Of a stretch of 7,628 bases of DNA, positions 1 through 5,140 are shown piece by piece. Positions within the stretch are counted from its first letter, which is position 1. The number at the start of each line of letters is the position of its first letter. This DNA comes from DATBDM01 sp036269915 (GTDB lineage: Bacteria; Actinomycetota; Thermoleophilia; Solirubrobacterales; Solirubrobacteraceae). The notes under the pieces are model-generated. The model made no database searches. It worked only from the letters and a program-made list of their open reading frames with translations, and had not been told where the DNA came from. A program made the position numbers and the translations under genes. The stretch spans positions 1 to 7,628 of the forward strand of contig DATBDM010000121.1 of the NCBI GenBank assembly GCA_036269915.1. Reading direction: 5' to 3'.

Positions 1-2
1 CT

Positions 3-242
3 CCGAAGGCGACGGTCACCGCGACCCGCTCGGGTCGGGTGATGCGCGTCAAGGTGCGCGCGTCCGACGAGCGCACGGGCGTCGCGACCGTCACCGTCCG
101 CTGGCGCGACGGGACGGTCTCGACCTCCACCAAGCGGCGACGCACGTTCAGCCACCGCTTCGCCACGAAGGCTCCGCGCCGCGTCACCGTGATCGTGCGC
201 GACCGCGCCGGCAACCAGGCCGTGCGCAAGCCGAAGGCGTGA
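3..242 (+). CDS. 3' end of a repeat-domain protein, probably secreted (5' partial)
   Basis: The frame is open from base 3 and ends at TGA 240-242, so only the last 79 residues are visible and the true start lies upstream. The fragment alternates beta-prone stretches with Thr/Val/Arg-rich segments: a KVRASDERTGVATVTVRW strand pair, then a VTVIVRDRAGNQAV strand near the end. This 'xVRDxAGNxA' ending is typical of bacterial Ig-like or PKD-like beta-sandwich repeats in large extracellular proteins, and the basic tail RKPKA is a common finish. No sorting signal or membrane segment is present in the visible part, so surface location is inferred from the domain type only. The stop overlaps the GTG start of the next gene (GTGA). 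I cannot say what the whole protein does. Confidence 0.7.
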   Translation, partial: PKATVTATRSGRVMRVKVRASDERTGVATVTVRWRDGTVSTSTKRRRTFSHRFATKAPRRVTVIVRDRAGNQAVRKPKA

Positions 243-1153
243 GGCTCCGGCTCCGCGAGCGCGTCGTCGAGCTCGGCGCGCGGGGTGGGCGGGTCATGAT
301 CATGGGCATCGTCAATGCGACGCCCGACTCGTTCTCGGACGCGGGGGAGCTGCCGGACCTCGAGGCTCGCGTGGCGCGTGGCGCGGCGCCGCTCGAGGCG
401 GGAGCCGATGTGCTCGACGTTGGCGGCGAGTCGGCCCGCGGCGACCGCCCGCCGGTCCCGGCGGAGGTCGAGATCGAGCGCGTCAGCGGCGTGATCGAGC
501 GGCTCGCCGCGCTCGGTGCGACGGTGTCGGTCGACACGCACAAGCCGGCCGTCGCGCGCGCGGCGCTCGCGGCGGGCGCGGTGCTCGTCAACGACGTCTC
601 CGGGCTTCGCGACCCCGCGCTCGCCGACCTGTGCGCCGAGACCGGCGCGGGGCTCGTGGTGATGCATACGCGGGTGGCGCCGAAGGAGACGCTGCTCGAC
701 CCGCGCGCCTACGACGACGTCGTCGCCGACGTGGTCGGCTTCCTGCGCGAGCGGATGCGGCTCGCCGTCGCGCGCGGTGTCGAGGAGGAGCAGCTCGTGC
801 TCGACCCCGGGCCGGACTTCGCCAAGACGCCGGCGCAGACGGTGGCCGTGCTGCGGCGGCTCGACGCGATCCACGCGCTCGGGCGCCCGGTGCTGCTCGC
901 CGCCTCGCGCAAGGACTTCGTCGGCGCCATCACGGGCCGCCCGCCGCGCGAGCGGCTGGCGGGCACGCTGGCGGCGATCGGCGAGGGCGTCGACGCGGGC
1001 GCGCAGCTGCTGCGGGTGCACGACGTGGGCGCGGTGCGCGACTTCCTCGCGGTGCGCGAGGTGCTGCGCGGAGAGCGTGAGCTGGCGCCGGCGGAGGGCC
1101 TCACGCCCGATCGCTATCCGGACGGCCCGCCGCCCGGTCTCGCGCTAGGCTGA
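239..1153 (+). CDS. folP: Dihydropteroate synthase family protein (FolP; FolP2-like features)
   Basis: This 304-residue protein has the pterin-binding TIM-barrel signature. True dihydropteroate synthases join 4-aminobenzoate to 6-hydroxymethyl-dihydropterin diphosphate in cytosolic folate synthesis. Visible motifs are GIVNATPDSFSD (23-34), DVGGES (60-65), SVDTHK (97-102), NDVSG (118-122), LDPGPDFAKT (188-197), SRKDFVG (223-229) and RVHDV (259-263). These retain the usual binding residues: Asn26, Asp99, Asn118, Asp189, Lys225, Arg259 and His261. Unusual points are ESARGD in place of ESTRPG in loop 2, and several stretches (MHTRVAP, SRKDFVG, ERLAGTLAA, a 28-residue tail) that resemble the mycobacterial paralogue FolP2, which is reported to lack synthase activity. 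The GTG at 239 is chosen because it overlaps the upstream stop (GTGA) and gives a normal N-terminus; ATG 296 is possible but would begin directly at the first motif. Family membership is firm; whether it is the folate enzyme or a paralogue is open. Confidence 0.88.
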   Translation: MRLRLRERVVELGARGGRVMIMGIVNATPDSFSDAGELPDLEARVARGAAPLEAGADVLDVGGESARGDRPPVPAEVEIERVSGVIERLAALGATVSVDTHKPAVARAALAAGAVLVNDVSGLRDPALADLCAETGAGLVVMHTRVAPKETLLDPRAYDDVVADVVGFLRERMRLAVARGVEEEQLVLDPGPDFAKTPAQTVAVLRRLDAIHALGRPVLLAASRKDFVGAITGRPPRERLAGTLAAIGEGVDAGAQLLRVHDVGAVRDFLAVREVLRGERELAPAEGLTPDRYPDGPPPGLALG

Positions 1154-1168
1154 GCCCCGAGAAGGTTG

Positions 1169-1194
1169 CCGGTCGCTGCGCACAACGCGACCGG
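1169..1194 (+). promoter_or_regulatory. Perfect 8-bp hairpin in the folP-rho gap
   Basis: CCGGTCGC (1169-1176) and GCGACCGG (1187-1194) are exact reverse complements around a 10-base loop. The hairpin lies 15 bases after the folP stop and 35 bases before the rho start, and no T-run follows it. It could be a factor-independent-like transcript end, an RNA-stability element, a DNA operator, or part of the rho leader. Rho genes in other bacteria are autoregulated through their leaders, so a leader role is reasonable but unproven. Chance occurrence is possible in DNA this rich in G+C. Confidence 0.4.
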
Positions 1195-1214
1195 ACGCCC
1201 ACCGACCACATCCC

Positions 1215-1223
1215 GAGGAGGAA
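1215..1223 (+). promoter_or_regulatory. Strong Shine-Dalgarno site for rho
   Basis: GAGGAGGAA lies six bases before ATG 1230. It is the only strong ribosome binding site in the window and fixes the rho start. It contrasts with the other genes here, which are overlapped by an upstream gene or lack an obvious site. Confidence 0.85.
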
Positions 1224-1229
1224 CCCTCA

Positions 1230-2528
1230 ATGTCCGCAGTCCTGGACCGCTCCGCGCTGGAGCAGAGCCCGCTGGCCGACCTGCACGTCATCGCCAACGA
1301 GCTCGGCGTCGACGGCTTCCGCCGCCTGCGCAAGGCCGACCTGATCGACCGCATCCTCGCCGGCCAGCCGGTGGGCGACGAGACCGCCGACGAATCGGCG
1401 GCCGAGGAGGCCACCGCCGAGGCGATCGCCGTCGCGGACGCCGCCGACGAGGAGGGCGACGGCGCTCCCCGCTCGCGCCGCGGCCGTCGCGGTGGGCGCG
1501 GCCGGGCCCGCGCGCGCTCGGAGGAGGGCGCCGCCGACGAGGAGGGCACGACCGACGAGGACGCCGACGAGCCCAAGGCCCGCGGGCGCGACGGCGGACG
1601 TGAGAGCGGCCGCGACAAGGGCGGCAAGGACAAGGACGTCGAAGGCGTCATCGAGCTGCTGGCCAACGGCTCCGGCTTCGTGCGCCTCGCGCCGCCCGAG
1701 CCGACCGACGACGACGTCTACGTCTCCGCCGCGCAGGTCAAGCGCTGCGAGCTCGTCTCGGGCGACCGGGTCACCGGGCCGGTCCGCGCGCCGCGGCGCT
1801 CGGAGCGCTTCCCGTCGCTGGTCCGCGTCGACACGATCAACGGCCGTCCGGCCGACGAGGTCGCCGAGGGCACTCGCTTCGAGGACCTTCCCGTCGCCTT
1901 CCCGTCGCAGCGGCTGGAGCTCGGCTCCGACGACGCGACCGTCAAGGCGATCGAGTGGCTGACGCCGATCGGCAAGGGCTCGCGCGTCGTGCTCGCCGGC
2001 GGCGCGCGCGCCGGCAAGACCGAGGCGCTGCGCCGCCTGGCCGCCGCGCTCGGCGGCCAGGACGCGCTCGAGCTGACGCTCGTGCTCGCCGGCGTCCGGC
2101 CCGAGGAGACCGCCGAGTGGGAGGGCATCGAGCCCGTCGCCGCCGTCTCCTTCGCCGCGTCGCCCGACGCGCAGGCGCAGGCGATCGAGCAGGCGGTCGA
2201 GCAGGGCCGCCGAGTCGCGGCCCGCGGCGGCGACGCCGTCGTACTGATCGACACCCTCGACTACGTGCCGGCCGGCACCGCGCGCCGCGCGCTGGCCGCC
2301 GCCCGCGATCTCGTCGACGGCGGCTCGCTGACGATCATCGCGACCGCCGCGTCGCCGCTCGGCGGCGAGACGACGGTCGTCGCCCTCGACCCGCTGCAGA
2401 CGGCCCTCGGCCAGTTCCCGGCGATCGACCTCACCGCCTCGGGCACCCTGCGCCCGGAGCGCCTGGTCGGCGACGCGGGCGCCGAGGCGATCGCCAAGAC
2501 GCGCGCCGAGCAGCTGGGCCAGGGGTAA
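1230..2528 (+). CDS. rho: Transcription termination factor Rho family protein with degenerate ATPase
   Basis: This 432-residue protein belongs to the Rho family, whose canonical members are hexameric RNA-dependent ATPases that terminate transcription. Domains in order: a Rho_N helical domain (about 15-45); a charged low-complexity linker (50-136); the OB-fold primary RNA-binding domain (138-203; GVIELLANGSGFVR, DDVYVS, SGDRVTG); and a RecA-like core (217-410) with PIGKG (246-250), Walker A GGARAGKT (257-264), Walker B VVLID with Asp341, GGSLTIIATA (364-373) and FPAID (396-400). Compared with E. coli Rho recalled from memory, catalytic Glu211 is Val289, the Arg366 finger is Leu407, Arg353 is lost, the Q-loop and R-loop are deleted, and the C-terminus is about 28 residues shorter. 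Conserved islands stay in frame, so this is not a frameshift. It may bind RNA and perhaps nucleotide, but is unlikely to be a normal translocase. ATG 1230 is supported by a strong ribosome binding site. Family assignment is secure; activity is inferred. Confidence 0.9.
   Translation: MSAVLDRSALEQSPLADLHVIANELGVDGFRRLRKADLIDRILAGQPVGDETADESAAEEATAEAIAVADAADEEGDGAPRSRRGRRGGRGRARARSEEGAADEEGTTDEDADEPKARGRDGGRESGRDKGGKDKDVEGVIELLANGSGFVRLAPPEPTDDDVYVSAAQVKRCELVSGDRVTGPVRAPRRSERFPSLVRVDTINGRPADEVAEGTRFEDLPVAFPSQRLELGSDDATVKAIEWLTPIGKGSRVVLAGGARAGKTEALRRLAAALGGQDALELTLVLAGVRPEETAEWEGIEPVAAVSFAASPDAQAQAIEQAVEQGRRVAARGGDAVVLIDTLDYVPAGTARRALAAARDLVDGGSLTIIATAASPLGGETTVVALDPLQTALGQFPAIDLTASGTLRPERLVGDAGAEAIAKTRAEQLGQG
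1440..1547 (+). repeat. 18-base direct repeat inside the rho linker
   Basis: An identical 18-base sequence (GCCGCCGACGAGGAGGGC) occurs at 1440-1457 and 1530-1547. The copies are exactly 90 bases, or 30 codons, apart and encode AADEEG at residues 71-76 and 101-106. The repeat unit pairs an acidic block with an arginine-rich block (RSRRGRRGGRGRARARS, 81-97). An in-phase repeat suggests the linker grew by tandem duplication or slippage. Convergence through biased codons is an alternative. Confidence 0.6.
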
Positions 2529-2533
2529 GGCAG

Positions 2534-3442
2534 CTAGTCCTCGACGGCCGTCTTCTTGCGCGGGGCGCCCAGCCCCGCGCTCGAGGCGCCCCAGTAGCGA
2601 CCGAGCTGCTGCACCTCGGCCTCGAGCGCCGGGACCATCGTGCGGGCGCGGCGCTTGATCGGGAACTCGCCGAGCGGGGAGATGATCAGCGCGCGCATCG
2701 CCTGCACGATCGCGACCGTGCGCGGCACGTAGATCTTGCGCCGGCGGCGCTCGATGCCGTCGATCACCGCCGCGGCGCAGTCTTCGAGCGACGTCGTCTC
2801 ACCCATCGGCCAGGGCAGCTCCTCGAGTGCCTTGGAGAACGTTGGGGAGTCGGCCTTCTGGTCGCGGACGAGGTCGGTGTCGATCCACGAGGGGTGGATG
2901 GTGCCGACCTGCACGCCCTTGTGGGCGACCTCGAGCCGCAGCGCGTTGCCGAACTGCTCGACGCCGGCCTTCGACGCGCAGTAGGCGGCCATGCCGGGCA
3001 GCACCGTGAACGCCGCGGCGGAGGAGACGATCAGGATGTAGCCGCGGCGCTCGGTGACCGCGGGCAGCGTCGCGCCGATCGTGCGCACGACGCCGAGCAG
3101 GTTGACCTCGATCGTGCGCGCGACGACGTCGACGGGGCTGACCGCGACGGTCGAGTTGTTGGCCACGCCGGCGTTGGCGACGACCGCGTCGATTCCGCCG
3201 AGCTGCTCGACCGTGCCGGCGACGGCGCGGTCCAGGCTCTCGGAGTCGGTCACGTCGGCCTCGAACCAGGCGTGCTGGGGACCGAGCTCGGCGGCGAGCG
3301 CCTCGAGCCGCTCGGGCTCGAGCCCGACCAGCGACAGGCGCGCTCCGCGCGAGGCGGCCAGCCGGGCGCTCTGCTCGCCGATGCCGCGCGCGGCGCCCGT
3401 GATGAACACCACCTTGCCGTCGAGCTTCTGGCGTCGTCTCAT
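2534..3442 (-). CDS. Short-chain dehydrogenase/reductase (SDR family)
   Basis: This 302-residue NAD(P)-dependent oxidoreductase has a classical SDR Rossmann fold. Visible motifs are the cofactor loop TGAARGIG (15-22), the adenine-pocket ADV (62-64), NAG (90-92), Asn114 and the catalytic set Ser141, Tyr154 and Lys158 (YCASK). After the core comes ERRRRKIYVPR (231-241) and a basic tail with a helix ending near LGRYWG, a C-terminal pattern I associate with SadH-like SDRs of mycobacteria. The substrate cannot be read from the sequence. The start is ATG 3442, which overlaps the esterase stop (ATGA), so the two are probably translationally coupled. The frame stays open upstream through the esterase gene, but that extension is an antiframe. 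The stop lies five bases from the convergent rho stop. Confidence 0.93.
   Translation of the reverse strand: MRRRQKLDGKVVFITGAARGIGEQSARLAASRGARLSLVGLEPERLEALAAELGPQHAWFEADVTDSESLDRAVAGTVEQLGGIDAVVANAGVANNSTVAVSPVDVVARTIEVNLLGVVRTIGATLPAVTERRGYILIVSSAAAFTVLPGMAAYCASKAGVEQFGNALRLEVAHKGVQVGTIHPSWIDTDLVRDQKADSPTFSKALEELPWPMGETTSLEDCAAAVIDGIERRRRKIYVPRTVAIVQAMRALIISPLGEFPIKRRARTMVPALEAEVQQLGRYWGASSAGLGAPRKKTAVED
2558..2580. terminator. Hairpin at the rho/SDR convergence (possible terminator)
   Basis: GCGCGGGGC (2558-2566) and GCCCCGCGC (2572-2580) pair perfectly over nine base pairs around a five-base loop. The hairpin begins 30 bases after the rho stop and lies inside the last codons of the SDR gene. 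The two genes converge with only five bases between stops, so any rho transcript end must lie within SDR coding sequence. No T-run follows on either strand; a pyrimidine-rich tcttctt precedes it on the plus strand. A terminator or 3'-end stabiliser is plausible but weak, since such a stem could occur by chance here. Confidence 0.35.
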
Positions 3443-4530
3443 GGTCTCGTTCCGTCGTGGTTGTGCAGGGCCAGCATCCCCCGTACGACGCCGGCGATCT
3501 CGACCATCGCGTCGTGGCAGGCGGGGTTGATCGGCGAGAGGTTCACGAAGCCGTGCAGCAGCTCGCCGAAGCGGCGCAGGATCACCGTCGAGCCGGCGTC
3601 GGCCAGCGCCTTCGCGTAGGCCTCGCCCTCGTCGCGCAGCGGATCGAAGCCGGCGGTGGCGATCAGCGCGGGCGGGAGGTTCGACAGGTCGCCGGCGAGC
3701 AGCGGCGAGCCGAGCGGGTCCTCGCCGGGCGTCTCGCCCATGTAGTGGTGCTCGAAGTAGTCGATGTCGGCCGTGGTCAGGAGCAGGTTGCCGTCGCGGA
3801 AGAGCTCGCGCGAGCGCCACTGCGACTCGAGGTCGGTGGCGGGGTAGATCAGCACCTGCAGCGCGGGCGAGGGAGCGCCGTCGCGCGCGGTGAGTCGCGC
3901 GACCGTCGCGGCGAGGTTGCCGCCCGCGCTGTCGCCGCCGATCGCCACGCGCGCGGGATCTGCGCCGAGCTCCGCGGCGTGGTCGAAGGCCCACTCGAGG
4001 GCGGCCCTCGCGTCGTGGAGCGCGGCGGGGAAGCGGTGCTCGGGCGCGAGCCGGTAGTCGACCGAGAGGACGTGGACGCCCGCATGGCGGCAGAGCAGCC
4101 GGCATACGGCGTCGTAGGAGTCGAGGTCGCCGATCATGAACCCGCCGCCGTGCAGGTAGACCATCAGCGGCGCCGGGCCGGAGCTCTCGGCGGGCGGGGC
4201 GTAGTGGCGCGCCGGGATCGGCCCGTCGCCGCCGTCGACGGTGAGGTCGCGGACGGCGCCGACGGCCAGCGGGCGCAGCGCGCCGACCCGCGACTCGGCG
4301 GCGAACGCGCGGCGCGCCTGCTCCGGCGTGTGCGCGTGCCACGGCTTCGCCCCGTTGCGCTTGCGCAGCTCGAGCAGCAACTGGACGCTGGGGTCGAGCG
4401 TGTTCCCGTCGACCTCGATCGGCTTGCCGCCGGCGAGGCGGCGCTGCGTGCGCGGGTGCAGCAGACCGGCGATCCCCGCGACGACGAACGAGATGCGGTC
4501 GATCAGGACTCTGGTACGGGCAAGTACCAC
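3439..4530 (-). CDS. Alpha/beta hydrolase, HSL-type (family IV) esterase/lipase
   Basis: This 363-residue carboxylesterase belongs to the hormone-sensitive-lipase family (Abhydrolase_3). It has the oxyanion-hole motif HGGGF (127-131), the SVDYRLAPE strand-turn (156-164), the nucleophile elbow GDSAGG with Ser201, the acid Asp296 in GFDPLRDE and His326 in LLHGF, giving a complete triad. The N-terminal part (about 10-60) has a hydrophobic stretch, ISFVVAGIAGLL (13-24), followed by LDPSVQLLLELR, a common cap-domain start in actinobacterial LipN/LipH-type esterases; I do not call it a signal peptide. Such enzymes hydrolyse short to medium acyl esters. GTG 4530 is the only reasonable start; no ATG or GTG lies in frame just upstream. 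The stop overlaps the SDR start (ATGA). An esterase directly before an SDR recalls lipR-sadH of the mycobacterial mymA operon, so a shared lipid-like substrate is possible. Confidence 0.93.
   Translation of the reverse strand: MVLARTRVLIDRISFVVAGIAGLLHPRTQRRLAGGKPIEVDGNTLDPSVQLLLELRKRNGAKPWHAHTPEQARRAFAAESRVGALRPLAVGAVRDLTVDGGDGPIPARHYAPPAESSGPAPLMVYLHGGGFMIGDLDSYDAVCRLLCRHAGVHVLSVDYRLAPEHRFPAALHDARAALEWAFDHAAELGADPARVAIGGDSAGGNLAATVARLTARDGAPSPALQVLIYPATDLESQWRSRELFRDGNLLLTTADIDYFEHHYMGETPGEDPLGSPLLAGDLSNLPPALIATAGFDPLRDEGEAYAKALADAGSTVILRRFGELLHGFVNLSPINPACHDAMVEIAGVVRGMLALHNHDGTRP
4512..4529. promoter_or_regulatory. Inverted repeat over the esterase start (candidate operator)
   Basis: TGGTAC (4512-4517) and GTACCA (4524-4529) form a perfect 6-bp inverted repeat with a six-base spacer. 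It overlaps the GTG start of the esterase and sits just downstream of a possible -10 box. A dimeric repressor such as a TetR-family protein would suit this placement. No regulator gene is adjacent within the window. Confidence 0.3.
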
Positions 4531-4540
4531 GGTGTCCCGC

Positions 4541-4546
4541 AGGCTA
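4541..4546 (-). promoter_or_regulatory. Possible -10 box of the esterase-SDR operon
   Basis: Read on the minus strand, TAGCCT fits the actinobacterial TANNNT -10 pattern and lies 10 bases before the GTG start, which predicts a leader of about four bases. No recognisable -35 element is present at 16-18 bases. The match is short, so it is only suggestive. Confidence 0.25.
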
Positions 4547-4575
4547 TCACCAGGGCTGCGCCGCGCGGCGCGGTT

Positions 4576-5040
4576 CTAGCGCGGGCCGTACGCGACCCGG
4601 CCCCAGTTGGGCTCGGGCGAGAGCTCGATCGGCTCGCGGTTGCGCTCGGGCTGCACGTAGCCGAACGTGCTCGTGCCCTCGTCGAAGGCGATGTCGAGCT
4701 CGCCCTCCTTGACGCGCTGGTCGAGCCAGGCGGAGCGGAAGACCAGGCGCCGCAGCCAGTGCACGAGCGAGCGCTCGGCGGGGCCGACGAGCTCCGGCCA
4801 GCAGTCGTTGACGTGCTCGCCCAAGCCGGAGGCGGGATCGTGGATCTCGCCGTTGACCGTGAGGTTGACGAGATCCTCCAGCTCGTCGGCGGCGAGCCGC
4901 ACGCCGACGAAGCCGAGCTTGCGCGCGGACTGCTCCACGCGCTCGGAGAAGTCGCGCTCGTTGAACGTGAAGCGCAGCTCGCCGTACTCGAGCACGTAGT
5001 CCTGACCGGAGTCGTAGTTGCCGCGGCGGGTGAGATCCAT
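4576..5040 (-). CDS. Hypothetical protein, 154 residues
   Basis: I do not recognise this protein. The start is ATG 5040 and the stop TAG 4578-4576. It is soluble-looking and acidic in its first two thirds, with no membrane segment, signal peptide or repeat, and a single cysteine (in DCWPEL, about residue 80). The N-terminal part suggests alternating strands and helices (DYVLEYGELRFTFNERDF, then an amphipathic helix around 32-42). The middle carries WLRRLVFRSAWLD, and the C-terminal third is Pro/Glu/Arg-rich and probably extended. Codon use is as G/C-biased in third positions as its neighbours, supporting a real gene. No Shine-Dalgarno sequence is visible; TAGCTG lies six bases before the ATG, so it may be leaderless. 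It is on the same strand as the esterase-SDR pair, 45 bases upstream, and could be co-transcribed with them. Confidence 0.7.
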   Translation of the reverse strand: MDLTRRGNYDSGQDYVLEYGELRFTFNERDFSERVEQSARKLGFVGVRLAADELEDLVNLTVNGEIHDPASGLGEHVNDCWPELVGPAERSLVHWLRRLVFRSAWLDQRVKEGELDIAFDEGTSTFGYVQPERNREPIELSPEPNWGRVAYGPR

Positions 5041-5092
5041 GGAAGTCAGCTAGGGGGTCGGGCCCCTGCCGGACCGCCGGGGCGTCGGCATC

Positions 5093-5140
5093 TTATGCGC
5101 GGTTCCTGCGCGTCGAGAACGCCTGGATGAGATCTTTCAC
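5093..5140 (-). CDS. Possible 15-codon micro-ORF coupled to the cysteine-rich gene
   Basis: A GTG at 5140-5138 overlaps the stop of the cysteine-rich gene (GTGA) and reads 15 codons (MKDLIQAFSTRRNRA if GTG initiates) to TAA at 5095-5093. AGGGA lies six bases before the GTG and could serve as a ribosome binding site. The peptide would be short, basic at its end and amphipathic at its start. It is too short to judge by codon use, so it is a candidate only. Confidence 0.2.
   Translation of the reverse strand: MKDLIQAFSTRRNRA

Noticed and set aside
1863..2528. Frameshift or pseudogene explanation for the missing Rho motifs
   Set aside because: Conserved segments before and after each gap (RPEE, VVLID, GGSLTIIATA, FPAID, ASGT) all lie in one frame with normal codon use, so the losses are in-frame deletions and substitutions.
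1955..3619. Long plus-strand open frame (about 554 codons) spanning the ends of rho and the SDR gene
   Set aside because: It overlaps two well-supported genes in the wrong frame or strand and is low-complexity Arg/Ala/Gly sequence.
3443..4342. Upstream extension of the SDR frame, suggesting a 602-residue fusion
   Set aside because: The added 300 residues are an off-frame reading of the esterase gene; the SDR begins normally at ATG 3442 with the cofactor motif near residue 15.
4512..4529. TGGTAC-N6-GTACCA considered as an attachment site or mobile-element end
   Set aside because: There is no second copy, integrase, transposase or target duplication in the window; an operator is simpler.
4558..4571. 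14-base perfect palindrome just after the stop of the 154-residue gene, considered as a terminator
   Set aside because: It is made only of G and C with no spacer or T-run; such palindromes are expected by chance here.
5052..5089. AGGGG/CCCCT and CCGG/CCGG inverted repeats in the gap between the two small minus-strand genes, considered as a terminator
   Set aside because: Stems are only four to five base pairs, several foldings compete, and no T-run follows.
3457..5130. Long plus-strand open frame (about 557 codons) across the esterase and the 154-residue gene
   Set aside because: It is antisense to a clear esterase with a complete triad. Its product is a biased Arg/Gly/Ala/Val string with no domain, as expected from the opposite strand of G/C-biased codons.
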